DNA of 64,000 nt from Chionoecetes opilio (GCA_016584305.1 JACEEZ010023410.1:107128-171127); one strand, 5' to 3'; counted from the stretch's first letter, positions 43,412 to 54,412 are shown. Notes: generated by a model not told the origin, from the sequence alone. Translations and numbers: made by a program.

Positions 43412-46285
43412 ATGCAGTCTCTCCGCTCATCCATCAAAGAACTGCAGAACCTGAGCTACACCAGGCAGGACCTGTGCTTCGGGAAATACTTCAAGGCTGT
43501 GAATAAGATTGGAACAATAGTACTGGCTTGCACATTCAAGCTCATCTACCAGTCCCCTGAGACGGACAGTGGCAGATTATCGATTCAGAATTATTGCTTG
43601 ACTCATTTGAAGTGGTCTACCACCACTTACAACAAGGTCTTCAACAGTACCGAAAGACAAGTATTGAACGCATCACCGAATAGTGACGAATTTGTATGTG
43701 ATGTTTCGCTGTGGTTCAAGTTACTCATGAATGTGCTGCGCACCGTCGTGGAGCCCATCAAAGAAGGAATACGAGAACTGAAGAATTTGAGGAACGCTGT
43801 GTGCCACGAGGACTTAATGATGAACGACCAGGAACTACACCAACGGTTAGTGAGGCTTAGCGAGCTGTGTCGGGACGTCCTGGAGAACGCCCAACTCTTG
43901 GTTCCTGATGAATCTAGAGCCTCCATGTGCATGATGATTGCTGAAGTGGAAACTCGTCTCCGGGACCTTATGGGAGTGGAAGTAGAAGCTAATGATATAC
44001 ACTCGTACCTAGAAGACTTGGGCGAGTTCCGGCAAAAAAAGACTTCCAAGATGATCAGCGAGGGAAGGAAGGAACTAATGTCGCACTACTTAAAGATGAA
44101 GATCCTCAACCCATGTCCATGGCTCAACGACAATCGCTTCTCGGACTTCACCGTGGAGAACACCTTCACCTCGCTTAAGCTGCAGGAAAGCGGAGCCATC
44201 GTGCCAATGAATGACATTCTCAACCTGTCTGAGCTAAAGCAGCGATTCGTACCCCAACTGGTGATTGTGAGTGGGGTGATGGGGGCCGGTAAGACGTCGT
44301 TCTATCGTTACCTCCTCCACGAGTGGTGCAGCCGCTCGTCTGTGGTGACCGGTCTCTCTGCGGTAGACATTGTGATCGGTTTAGAAATGAGGTGGCTTAC
44401 TTGCGGATCGCTTGTTCAGTATTTGAGAGAACAGCTCCTCAAAGACACGTCCAGACTGTTCAGTGAGAGTGACATTATCCCGGTGCTGCAGGAAATGAAT
44501 GTTCTCTTTATCATTGATGGCATGGATGAGGCCACGCGTCATGGACGTGCTTTGTTGCGGGAGGTTATTACTAAGTTTACCAATAGCACTATTATTGTGA
44601 CAACAAGGCCGGAATTTACCCTGGAACTAATGAAGATGGCTGAAGAGCATATCGTCCTTCAGATAAAAGGATTTACCCTGGAAAATCAGAAAGAATTTGT
44701 TAAAAAGGTGTTTGCTATCAAATACCCTGAAAAAAGGCGTTTTCAGAAAGAAGTAGGGACGTTCTTAGCTTATAAGAACAGCGTGTGTGCTTCCCTCAGC
44801 AGCCATCTGTCCCTGCCCCTTAACATCGCCCTCCTGTTGGTGCTATGGTGTGATGATTACCTCAAAGTTACCGCCGTCACTACCACTACGCGCCTTTATT
44901 GTAAGATATACGAGATGTCGCAGCAGAAACTTACGCAACGGCTGGAGAACGGTGGAGGGGGTCACAGCGCTTCAATCGGGCTGAAAGTCCGCCGCTGTCT
45001 CATAGAGCTGGGTCGTATCGCCTGGACCATGATGCTTGAAGAGAGTCTCTGTCTCACTCGACAACACACCATTAATCTTATGGAGTTCTGTGAGAGGGAG
45101 GGCATTGAGCCAATCCAGGCGCTTTCCACTTTTCTGAACTCTGAGACGAAGGAGACGCTGACAGGCACAATATGCGACTTCTCATTTCACCATAGCTCCA
45201 GCGAAGAGTTCTTGGCAGCTTTGTATGTCAGCGAGGAGGTAGCAACAACAGGCTCTCTCTTTCCCCTACTAAATGACGTCAACACGCCAAGGTTTCAAGA
45301 GATAGTTATGTACACAACAGGCCTCTTGAAGCTGAAAGGGATCCTCACACCACCATTAGCTTCAGAAATCAAGGAAGTCCTCAGTCGATGTCTTCAGACA
45401 CAGATCAATGACCCACATGTTTTGCATCGGCTCATACAGGAGGCCAATGGGGACGCTTCGGTCTGTGAAATCGTCGGTTCCATTATCAGCGCGGAAAGAT
45501 CCTGGGTTATAAACTCTTGGGATCTTCTGGAGCTGACGGAGGCTAAGAGAAACCTGATGAGGCAGACCCATGCCGCCCCTGCACATGTAGATATCTATAC
45601 GCAATACACGAAGAAACTGGAAGACTGTCCTGAGCTTGAAGACATAATAAGATTGCTGGGAAAGATAAATGTGACGAAAGTAAGAGTTTTCGTCGATCGC
45701 CAGTTTCATGCCGTCAGCGAACAGGACCAAGCTGACAACCTTTTGATGCCACTTTTGATTAGCAATACTTTGCTCGCATTTACTGGTCACGTGGGTCTTG
45801 TCTTCACATCTGGGCTAGTCCATGCCACGAATCTTCAGTCCCTCAGTGTTAGAATCACATCCTTGGAAGCTCTGGTGCATATGAGTCAAAGTATCAAAAA
45901 GCACAGACACTGGAAGGCTCGCATCATGCCCTCGAAGAAATGGGCCCTTAAGAATCTCGTGTTATTCCTAGATATCAGTAAGACTATACCTCCACCCGAA
46001 ATTCCGTTTCTGCACTACCAAAAGGATCTGCAGCTCAAACTTTCCGGCGTTACGGATGAGGATGCCACGTGGGCGGGGCAGGTGGTGCACAGGCTGAATC
46101 GCAGTTATGCCAGTCTAACTCTTCAGACGTCCCATCTCTCCCCTGCGGGCTATAAACACTTCCTGAAAGCAACAAGGGACGTGACGATCAAAGTATTACG
46201 AGTGATGTCTGATAAGCTTGATTTAAGGGAGGTCAGTGGCGCCTATGGCAGGAGAGGAAGGAGGATAGAGTTAGGGATTCCCTAA
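43412..46285 (+). CDS. HEPN-NACHT STAND ATPase (NLR-like), copy 2, intronless
   Basis: 957 codons from ATG 43412, the first after an in-frame TAA. The domain order is that of copy 1: HEPN-like RNAVCH (R127-H132), Walker A GVMGAGKTS, Walker B IIDGMDEA, STIIVTTRPE, and FSFHHSSSEEFLAALYV. All these motifs are unchanged. Ten residues differ from copy 1: early I to K, MIREG to MISEG, QIEGF to QIKGF, LTQQH to LTRQH, AFIGH to AFTGH, LKKL to LKNL, HYRKD to HYQKD, and three near the C-terminus (D/V, T/R, L/P). I count at least three silent changes as well. No break is seen. The upstream region and the AATAAA signal are also duplicated, so both copies could be transcribed alike. Confidence 0.88.
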   Translation: MQSLRSSIKELQNLSYTRQDLCFGKYFKAVNKIGTIVLACTFKLIYQSPETDSGRLSIQNYCLTHLKWSTTTYNKVFNSTERQVLNASPNSDEFVCDVSLWFKLLMNVLRTVVEPIKEGIRELKNLRNAVCHEDLMMNDQELHQRLVRLSELCRDVLENAQLLVPDESRASMCMMIAEVETRLRDLMGVEVEANDIHSYLEDLGEFRQKKTSKMISEGRKELMSHYLKMKILNPCPWLNDNRFSDFTVENTFTSLKLQESGAIVPMNDILNLSELKQRFVPQLVIVSGVMGAGKTSFYRYLLHEWCSRSSVVTGLSAVDIVIGLEMRWLTCGSLVQYLREQLLKDTSRLFSESDIIPVLQEMNVLFIIDGMDEATRHGRALLREVITKFTNSTIIVTTRPEFTLELMKMAEEHIVLQIKGFTLENQKEFVKKVFAIKYPEKRRFQKEVGTFLAYKNSVCASLSSHLSLPLNIALLLVLWCDDYLKVTAVTTTTRLYCKIYEMSQQKLTQRLENGGGGHSASIGLKVRRCLIELGRIAWTMMLEESLCLTRQHTINLMEFCEREGIEPIQALSTFLNSETKETLTGTICDFSFHHSSSEEFLAALYVSEEVATTGSLFPLLNDVNTPRFQEIVMYTTGLLKLKGILTPPLASEIKEVLSRCLQTQINDPHVLHRLIQEANGDASVCEIVGSIISAERSWVINSWDLLELTEAKRNLMRQTHAAPAHVDIYTQYTKKLEDCPELEDIIRLLGKINVTKVRVFVDRQFHAVSEQDQADNLLMPLLISNTLLAFTGHVGLVFTSGLVHATNLQSLSVRITSLEALVHMSQSIKKHRHWKARIMPSKKWALKNLVLFLDISKTIPPPEIPFLHYQKDLQLKLSGVTDEDATWAGQVVHRLNRSYASLTLQTSHLSPAGYKHFLKATRDVTIKVLRVMSDKLDLREVSGAYGRRGRRIELGIP

Positions 46286-46337
46286 GCCACAAATATACAG
46301 TGCTAGTACTTGCGACTGAAGATTGATGCTAAGGAAA

Positions 46338-46343
46338 AATAAA
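46338..46343 (+). terminator. Polyadenylation signal candidate, HEPN-NACHT gene 2
   Basis: AATAAA lies 53 bases after the stop, as in copy 1. Confidence 0.55.
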
Positions 46344-46670
46344 TCAATATGTATTTTTCACACTTGCAAGGTGATTAACCTACTTCCGCTGAATGTTTAT
46401 ATGTTGTGTGTGTGTGATTTTTCTCGGAATAGAAAAAACAAGTGTCAAGAAAGCCGTTACTACGAATCACGTCTTCCATAATGGTGACGTCCATTATCCG
46501 GGGAAGTCGGGGTCTTTGGACTTCCCCGGGTGCAGCGTAAGCCTCTGATGTTGGTGAGTACCTTATTTTGAAATTCTCGCTATTACGAGAATTCAAGAGT
46601 ATTTTTCTACATATTTTTTCCTAGAAAGTACCTCAATATTAGTTTTATAACTGTCTAGCCTTCTACCCGT

Positions 46671-46865
46671 CAGGGTGGCTCGGTTGGTAGAGTCGTGAGC
46701 TTGCGTGTAGACTGTAGAGTCCCTGCATTCGGTCAGCGGTTCGAGTCCACCAAGTTCGTCCTGGCGTGGTGGCGCTTTGTATAGTCAATAACCTTGTAGT
46801 TGGTACTTGCAAAGTGTCTAGATAGGATCAAAGTATCTTATCTTATCTGTCTAGCCTACTAAAGT
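46671..46865 (+). mobile_element. tRNA-derived SINE (copy 2)
   Basis: Same A box, B box and TATCTTATCTTATCTG tail as 24394-24590, with a few substitutions. Confidence 0.8.
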
Positions 46866-47196
46866 ATATGTAGTACATGATACTTCAGTTTTTAGATCGT
46901 TTCTTAACGAATCTTAACAATAAAAGAATATTTCAAGCATCCGAAGTTCAGGGAACTTCAGGCAGTAAATATGAGGTCGGGAGCTCAGACATAATCTCAC
47001 CTGAGTGGGAGAAAAAAAAAATCGACCAGCAATGGCTCGATTGAGTAGGATAACCAGTTTTCTGCGACTATATAATGGGATAGGATAGATTATGTAGTGG
47101 TGAAATATATAAATAACGGGAAGCTGTTTATGAGGGATATATGTTGCCCGTCCCCATCAACTCCAATAGAAAAAAAAGAATGCGGGATATATATAT

Positions 47197-47411
47197 TGTG
47201 ACGAAAAATTCATATTTCCCGCGTATGTGTTGAGAGGTCAAGATGGCCGGGGCAGAGCGTAGCCCCGCCCCCTTTGGTAGGAAGTATGGGTGACGAGAGG
47301 GTTGCCATACGCCGCCAGATAGGTCACCCATATAAAACCGGTCGTGACCTTGCTTCGGTTCCCCACTCCAATCTATCGGCCTGGAGTGGCGACCTTGTGT
47401 CACCAACCGTG

Positions 47412-47414
<3 letters not shown>
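47197..47414 (+). repeat. Solo LTR with internal deletion
   Basis: Starts TGTGACGAAAAATTC and ends ACCGTGACA, but is 218 bases long. About 558 bases of the LTR are missing, between CCACTCCAAT and the GCCTGGAGTGGCGACC end. It carries bases specific to the 3' LTR of copy 1 at diagnostic positions (CAGATAGGTC and CACCAACC). Confidence 0.85.

Positions 47415-47493
<79 letters not shown>
47415..47493. repeat. (AT)n microsatellite (copy 2)
   Basis: Alternating AT abutting the solo LTR; partner of 30480-30571. Confidence 0.93.
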
Positions 47494-47498
<5 letters not shown>

Positions 47499-48212
47499 TA
47501 TATGTATTACAGTCACATTGTGAAACTAGTCATTTCGGTAAATGACTAGTTCAAAGGGGAGGAAACCGCCCAGAAATGGGAGGGCGCCCGGGCCCCCTGT
47601 CTCTATTTTCTGATTCCCCCCCACACACTACACACTTTATATTCATTACATTCTTTCATGAAGGAAGTCTGGGGACGTCGGGGCAATTGCCCCGTTATAA
47701 ACCCGGCCCTGCATAGATCCCTTGAGCAATCCAGCCCTCTAACAACCAACAAACTACGTAGAAAAACAAGATGATAACCTAGCCTCAATCCTCTGCGACG
47801 CTGTTAATGAGTTCGAAGCACTAACGAACCCTATCAATATAAGTTTTTTTTAAATACTACAAAACTATACCAACACTATTAGTAACTCACATTTACTAAC
47901 ATTTAAGACTTAGATAGCGTTACAAGGTCAAGAATTATTGGTCAAAGGTCAACAGGTAAGGCCGTAAGGGCGTGGGAAAGAAAGTAGGGAAAGATTTAGT
48001 GTTTCGAAGCAGTGTTGAGTTCCTCGAGTAATCCGGGAGGAGCGACAGTCGAGAGCGAGCCGGCGAGGGAGCTGGACGCGTGAGCAGGCAGCTGGGAGGA
48101 GGAAGAGGATGATTTTTGGCCAACTAAGACCTCATTTTGTTGCTTTTCTTCATATTTCTGCAGCGTAAGGTAAGTAGAGAGAGAAAGGGAGAGAGTGAGA
48201 GGAATGAGTGGG

Positions 48213-48391
48213 CAGTGGCGCATCTAGGGGGGGGAAATGAAATTTCATTGGCCACGCCAGATCTGAGTCAGTCTAATGAAAATTCAACCATTCATTTTTA
48301 ATGGCTATGCCATGGCCACCCCACACTACATAGATCTGTGTCCAACCTTAATATTGGCCACCCCAGTCAAAATTTCCTGGCGGCGCTACTG
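48213..48391. mobile_element. hAT-type MITE (copy 2)
   Basis: CAGTGGCGCATCTAGGGGG...GGCGGCGCTACTG, with an exact 8-bp target duplication TGAGTGGG at 48205-48212 and 48392-48399. Confidence 0.78.
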
Positions 48392-50479
48392 TGAGTGGGA
48401 GAGAAGGGGAGGGAGGGAGTGTGAGATTATGTGTGACTTGAGGTTTTGTTAGTCCTCCTTGCAAAGTAATGGCTGTTGCCCCGTCATCTTTCTACCTTAT
48501 ATAACGTCAGATCAGCTATAGCCAGTGCCGTAGCTACGGGGAGGGGGGGAACGCCCCTCCATGAGAATCCGTTATCCCCCCAGGTGCCCCCTTTCTCCCC
48601 CCACTGGCCATGGCTGCCGTAATCTGCTTGGACCTGTGACTGACGATATGCACTAATACCCTTCTATGTGGCATCAGAATGCCCCTGACCTCCGCTTGGC
48701 ATAGTGCCCACTTATACACAGCTGTGCTCCTCCATTGATAGATACTACCTGGTTACGCCACTGCTCAGCCTTACTCATAGATCCGTCTCTATATGAGCTG
48801 AGCTCTTCCTGGAAGGGCACTGGCGGATCTCCCGTAGGGATTGGCCCACCTCCAAAAGGAAAAAGCGTGTAGTTACCCCCCCCCCAAAAAAAGTCTAAAA
48901 ACTCATCACCATGTGCTTGCACACCATTTTCCAGGCAACTACACGCATCCTTTTCCTCCAAAATATTTTTTTGCACTGCGTACGTATGTGTACTTTTACC
49001 GTATACAGGCATATAATGTGTTAATGGTTATTTTAGGTCATCTGGTCACTTATATGCTGTGCCCCCCCCCCCCCCACACACACACAAAACAAGCTTTTCC
49101 GAAAATCCGCTAGTGGGGCAGGCTGGGGATCACGAGCCCAGCATCTCCTCCCTGCACGGGAACCTCCAGACAGGTGAAGTACACACGAGTAGCCACTCGC
49201 CTGGGACGCATTCGTGTCCGAGTTCGTGTACTAAACCAAGGTAAATGTATGCTAACGCATTTAGCATATATTTACCTTGTGTTAAACTTTCCAATTTTCT
49301 GCAAACATAGGACATGCTGTAAGATCATTTTTAACCTTTGAATCTGTGTGTGTGTGTGATTGTAAGGCTTTCTTGGAGGCGGGTGATGGTAGGCCTCAAG
49401 CGTGTAGCTGCTATACTTTTTTATATAGTAAAATCGTCAGCTAATACGTCCAATAAAGCAGTCTGGGGAAATTTTGTGGCAAAAAGGGAAGTTTCGAGGG
49501 TGGATCTAGGCCCCTAGGGAAAAATAATGGACAGCACCTGCTTCCATAGGTTGGCAAGTGGCAAGTGGCAACACGTTTAAAGTCAGTAGCATCATGGCGT
49601 CGGTGTCAACAAACAAGGAGACTTGCGTGGAATATTTCCTTGCCTCCTCTCTCATATATAGAACATGGATAACAGAGGAGGGATAGGAAAGAAGTGTATA
49701 GATTGATACAACTTAAGAATGGTAAGTAAGAAGATAAACCCCAATAAATGCAGTCGAGACCAAGGTAGGTACTAGGTAGTGAATTATCGGTTGCAGATCC
49801 ATGTGAGAAGTGCATGGTGGCAGGAAACGGGTATTAATGGACCCTAGGGCCTTTACTCGGCACCTCTACAGGCTCTACTGCTGTTTAATACAATATAAGG
49901 CACGTAGTTACAACCAGCCTCAACTTGTAGATATGACCATTTGCAGTATTTCTAACCCCTACATCAACCGTCGGAAATTAATAATAACCTATAAGAGGGA
50001 GTGTCAGTTAGGTTAGGTTACGGGTAATAATGGACGAGGACTTCGCGGTCGTTTTCAGAGACACCGACAAATTTTTCCTGGCCTACAATTGGTGCTTTTT
50101 GTAATGGAGATAGTTTTATTTTCCGGAAACTCATTTAAAAAAAAAAAAAAAATAATTCATCACCGAATTTTATGGTCGCCGTTTCCATTAAAAACACTCT
50201 CTCCATCAGAAAAAGCACTGGAAATTCTTTACAATTCATCCTTCCGGCTTTGACTGAAATGAACTACCGCACTGTATTGTATGCTTATTGTACATCACCT
50301 CTGTAAAGGTTCCAGCGTGCGCTCGGCCTTGGTTAACCCACACGGCCGCTATGAAATATGAGGTGCCTCAAAAAATTCTAAGTCCAGGCAGATCCAGTCC
50401 CGAGCGCTTCCTTGCTCGACTGAGCCGCATTACACCCTTGATAAGGGTGAAGGACTTCTTCTAAAGATTTACCGGGAGC

Positions 50480-50850
50480 GCACACATAAGGGAAATATGG
50501 CCCCCCCCAAAAAAAAAATCCCTAAACTAGGGAAATTTCCCTAGTTTAGGGATTTTTTTGTTGGGGGGCCATATTTCCCTTATGTTTGTGCTGTTTTAGG
50601 GTGGGGGAGCACACCTATAAGGGAAATATGGCACCTCTCCCACTAAAAATCCCTAAACTAGGGAAATTTCCCTAGTTTAGAGACTATCGGGGCCATATTT
50701 CCCTTTTATGTGTGCCCCCCCACCCTAAAACAACACACAAGGGAAATATGGCACCTCTCCCACAAAAAATCCCTAAACTAGGGAAATTTCCCTAGTTCAT
50801 AGACTATCGGGGCCATAATATTATTTCCCTTAAGTGTGTGCTCCCCCACC
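50480..50850. repeat. Three tandem palindromic units (copy 2)
   Basis: The first unit is almost a perfect hairpin of about 100 bases (50483-50586), with centre CCTAAACTAGGGAAATTTCC. The second and third have decayed right arms (GTTTAGAGACTATC and GTTCATAGACTATC). The same changes are seen in copy 1. Confidence 0.87.
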
Positions 50851-50944
50851 TAAAAACCCCGATTTCCACCAGTCTCCAAGCTTGTTGGCTATAAGAAGAA
50901 GATAGGAGGTTCAGCCTCTATTCTAAAGATGACAAAACTACAGA

Positions 50945-51165
50945 CCTAACCTAACACCCCTCCTCGAGCCCCTCGTGCTGTGCACTAACATAATATAACT
51001 TAACATAACGGGGGGGGCTCCGCCCCCCTCGACCCCCCCGTGCTGTGCACTAACCTAACCTAATCTAACCTAACCTAACCTTAACTAACCTAACCTGACG
51101 GGGGGGGGGGGGCGGCTCCGCCCCCCTCGACCCCCCTGTGCTATTCACTAACCTAACCTAGTGGA
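50945..51165. repeat. CCTAA telomere-like runs with G-run/C-run units (copy 2)
   Basis: Partner of 39575-39800; the CCTAA run is shorter here (about 51048-51097). Confidence 0.82.
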
Positions 51166-51348
51166 CGGGGGCGGACTTTTCAAAACATGGGAAAAATATC
51201 CTAAAAGTAGACCAATTCTAGGGATATGCCAAGTTTAGGGAAAAACGTATAAACAATCATTCTAGCGTTAAATTCTTACCTTTATGTATAAGGATTGTAG
51301 AGTGCTGCGGTTTCCTTGAGGAATTGGTGAAACCTTTTATTGGGGTCT

Positions 51349-52273
51349 TTATTTACCCATCAGAAACATGGAACGAGCCAGGTATCCAAGAAAGTGTTTC
51401 CTCCTCCTTCCATACAAGGGTACTTTGCTTTTGACGTCTCTCCACATCCACTCTACATTATTGGTGTGTGCCAGTGTTAAGGGGTCAACAAAATTTATGC
51501 TATGGTTGACTGTGAGATGTTGATATCCCTTTTCTGAGAGACAATTATATGCTTTCCAGCAGTCAGAGATAATAATGGTTCCTGGCTCCATCCTCTCTTC
51601 AATGATTTTCAATAGTGTTTCGCCGTCTCGTTTTTCAACCGGAACCGTGAAGCACGAGCGTGTCGCACGACAGACTCCACCGAACACCCACTGACCTTCT
51701 ATTACTCTTAGCAACATTGTATTTCCTTTTTCCAAATTTACTTTCATCTATTTCTACAATTTGACCTTGTCCACCAATTTTCCCTGTATGATTAACACTC
51801 CATTCTATTAGAACCTCCCGGCAGCAGCTTGCCCAGTCTGTAATGGTGGCGTCATTGAGTTGTAGGTTACTTCTCACAAAAACAAATTAAAAACCTTCTC
51901 TCAGGTACGTATTCACAAAAATAAGAATAGTTTCGATATCAAGGTGAGCCTTTTCAAAAAATGTATTCTTAAAAACACTTTGTTTCCAGTTACATTTCAC
52001 ACTTTTATTCTTCGGTCTGGCTCGCCGCTTCTGACACCGCCACTGCTTGTTTTAAAAATTTAATGTAACTGGCTTTTCACAAATTTCACAGTTTTTTTTG
52101 TCTAAAATTAGTTTATGTCTCACGCATAAATCAAACAAATCTTCAGGTTTTCCAAAATAAGTATAGTAAAACTGTAGCAGACCCTTGTCACACTCTAGGC
52201 AGCATTCCATAGCTGAGGCAGAACGATGACTGACATGGCGACATGGCTGCTTTGAGACCCGCTGACATGTCAC
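51349..52273 (-). pseudogene. ISXO2/IS1595-like (Merlin-type) transposase, broken
   Basis: Minus-strand DDE transposase. The N-terminal part (52273 downward) has Cys pairs (CCLEC, CEICEKP), then WRCQ...NTFFEKAHLDIETIL, the zinc-ribbon and linker of ISXO2-like proteins. The catalytic part has IVEIDESKFGKRKYN (first Asp) and, after a frameshift near 51745, GQWVFGGVCRATRSCF, IIISDCWKAYNCL (second Asp), and AHTNNVEWMWRDVKSK (final acidic/Asn site). Two in-frame TAA codons (52052-52054 and 51887-51889) and the frameshift make it a pseudogene. Copy 1 of the duplication includes only its last codons (39957-40046), so a duplication breakpoint lies inside this gene. Confidence 0.82.
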
Positions 52274-52396
52274 CCTAGCGGTAGCAAAGATGGCGGAGTA
52301 ATACAGCTAGTTTAACAAATATATATATACAGTAAAACCCTTATAACTCGGCACTGTATAACTCGGAATTTGATATAACTCGGCATGGCAAAGACG

Positions 52397-52399
<3 letters not shown>

Positions 52400-52446
<47 letters not shown>

Positions 52447-52464
52447 CCCACCCACCCACCCACC

Positions 52465-52520
<56 letters not shown>
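52400..52520. repeat. Poly-T, (CCCA)n, (CA)n compound tract
   Basis: About 43 T, then CCCA repeats, then CA repeats. This order would be the A-tail and simple-repeat end of a minus-strand retroposon. Confidence 0.9.
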
Positions 52521-52522
<2 letters not shown>

Positions 52523-52559
52523 TGCCCATAGCACATGTAGGCAGTGAGCTCCAGGGGTG

Positions 52560-52860
52560 GAATGATAGGCCCTGGAGGCTCACTCAAGGGCTGTGATGGT
52601 TGGCCCTCGCCCGTGGTGGCGCAGGCAGGATTGTTATAGTGACGCCTGTGATTAGAGGCTCATGCCGCCCCGTGTCCTCCCATGCACTCACAGTCGAAGG
52701 TAGAGTTAATGGACAGGGCATGTGGGTGTTCTTAGGCCACTCGACGGTGCAAAAAGATTTCAAGTGGATTTATGGGTCTCACTCGGGATCGAACTCGGGT
52801 CTTCGAGAACGCCACTCGGTGACGCTAACCACTCTGCTACCGCCTCACCTAAACTGCATC
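52560..52860 (-). mobile_element. tRNA-derived SINE nested in the Tigger element
   Basis: On the minus strand, GGCGGTAGCAGAGTGGTTAG (A box) is followed about 40 bases later by GAGTTCGATCCC (B box), with a 200-base body running down to the CA/poly-T tract. Confidence 0.75.
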
Positions 52861-53030
52861 TCATGGTTTTCACTCGGCATATCATGCCCTCACAACCTCT
52901 TCTGTGAACATGTAAACAAGAAAGTTGGCAAAAAATAATGTATCTCGGCATATTGATGTTATAACTGCATCTCTTCGCTTACACTCTGCATATCGTCAGT
53001 CGCATAAAGTCGTATTTTTGTCCTTTTGAT

Positions 53031-53193
53031 CTTTTCCTGCAAGCTCAGGCTCTTCAATTTCATTCCCTTCCTGCTGGAGACACCCTTGCGTGATGGAGCT
53101 GACATCTTGAAATACAGTACTGTATGATGTAATCCCAAAACACGTAAAATAGGTGGCAAAGTAAAGCAAAGGTCGGGAACCAGCGTGTAGGCT
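53031..53193 (-). pseudogene. Tigger transposase N-terminal fragment, inverted copy
   Basis: Minus-strand counterpart of 53437-53600, including the same start MSAPSRKGVSSRKGMKLKSL. It then diverges (QEKIKRTKIRL). Confidence 0.7.
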
Positions 53194-53521
53194 GTCAGCT
53201 GCTGAGCCGTGTTTATGTCGTCAAAGCAGTCTTGGATACGAATTCCGTTTTTTGTCGAAATTGAAAAAGGATTGGTTTCTGCTTCAAAAACACAACAAGC
53301 TTGGTAGGAGCCGAAATAATAATCAATGCAAAACATTGCAAACAATATCACAGAGTAGTATAACACACATTTCAGCAAGTGTTATTGGATTGGGATTCGT
53401 AATCCAGGACGGTGCTTGGACGACAAAAACACGGCTCAGCCTACGCACTGGTTCCCGATCTTTGCTTAATTTGCCACCTATTTTACGTGTTTTGGGATTA
53501 CATCATACAGTACTGTATATC

Positions 53522-53695
53522 AAGATGTCAGCTCCATCACGCAAGGGTGTCTCCAGCAGGAAGGGAATGAAATTGAAGAGCCTGAGCCTGCAGAAAAAGG
53601 TGAAAGTGCTGGCAAGCATGGATGCAGGTGCATCCATGCTTGCTATTTGTGCTGAGTTTGATATCAAATCCAGCACATTCTACCCGTTCATTGGT
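53522..53695 (+). pseudogene. Tigger transposase N-terminal fragment
   Basis: MSAPSRKGVSSRKGMKLKSL, then QKKVKVLASMDAGASMLAIC and EFDIKSSTFY: the first HTH of a pogo-type transposase. The rest of the gene is absent, cut off by a 60-base poly-T (53737-53797). Confidence 0.72.
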
Positions 53696-53730
53696 AAGTG
53701 TAGTTTTTATGCTTTTACAGTACTGTATTT

Positions 53731-53800
<70 letters not shown>

Positions 53801-54224
53801 CCCATATCAGAGGAGGACATTGAATAACTCGGCACATTGAATAACTCGGCAAGGGCCAGAGCCCCTATCGTGCCGAGTTATAAGGGTTTTACTGTACCTA
53901 GAATACGTAACATAAGTATTTGGGAAGAATTATTGTAACATTGTATGTATGCCCGTGTATGATAATACATTTAAAACTACATATAGGTTATACCTACTAC
54001 TTAGATACGCACTACTTTCTCAAACTCGTCGTCCATTGCGCATCTCATCTCGCTGGACTTAGGTTTTCTCAAGAACCTGAAACTTAATATCGGCCATGTA
54101 GGCAAAGTAAGGATCAGCACTCATTAAAATCTACACAGATGTGTTAAGGACATTAAGTATAATACGTAGAGCCAACATTTGGGTCAGCTTTCCATGGAGC
54201 CCTTGTTCTAAAGTTTTTCCCTAA

Positions 54225-54412
54225 CCTTGACCACTAAGTATACCTAACCTATCCTTATAGGTTTTAATGAAACCTAACCTAACCTTAACCACCAAGTATA
54301 TCTAACCTAACCTTATAGGTTTTGATGAAACCTAACATAACATTAACCACTGAGTATACCTAACCTAACCTTAACCACAAAGTATACCTAACTTAACCTT
54401 AACCTTTTTTTT
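54225..54412. repeat. CCTAA-rich ~60-bp tandem units
   Basis: Units of the type AACCTAACCTTAACCACCAA with GTATAYCTAACC and CTTATAGGTTTTGATGAAAC recur about three times. Confidence 0.8.

Larger units (their letters stand above)
40253..51414 (+). repeat. Tandem segmental duplication, copy 2
   Basis: Collinear partner of 16246-40046. It lacks the 1.6-kb insert and the Academ-like element, and holds a shortened solo LTR where copy 1 has the Gypsy element. Homology ends inside the ISXO2-like transposase. Confidence 0.92.
52330..53894 (+). mobile_element. pogo/Tigger-type element, rearranged
   Basis: Perfect 25-bp terminal inverted repeats begin CAGTAAAACCCTTATAACTC and are flanked by TA on both sides (52328-52329, 53895-53896). 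The interior codes only the transposase N-terminus (MSAPSRKGVSSRKGMKLKSL...KVKVLASMDAGASMLAI), an HTH of Tigger/CENP-B type. An inverted second copy of that segment is also present. Poly-T/poly-C blocks and a SINE are nested inside. Confidence 0.85.
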
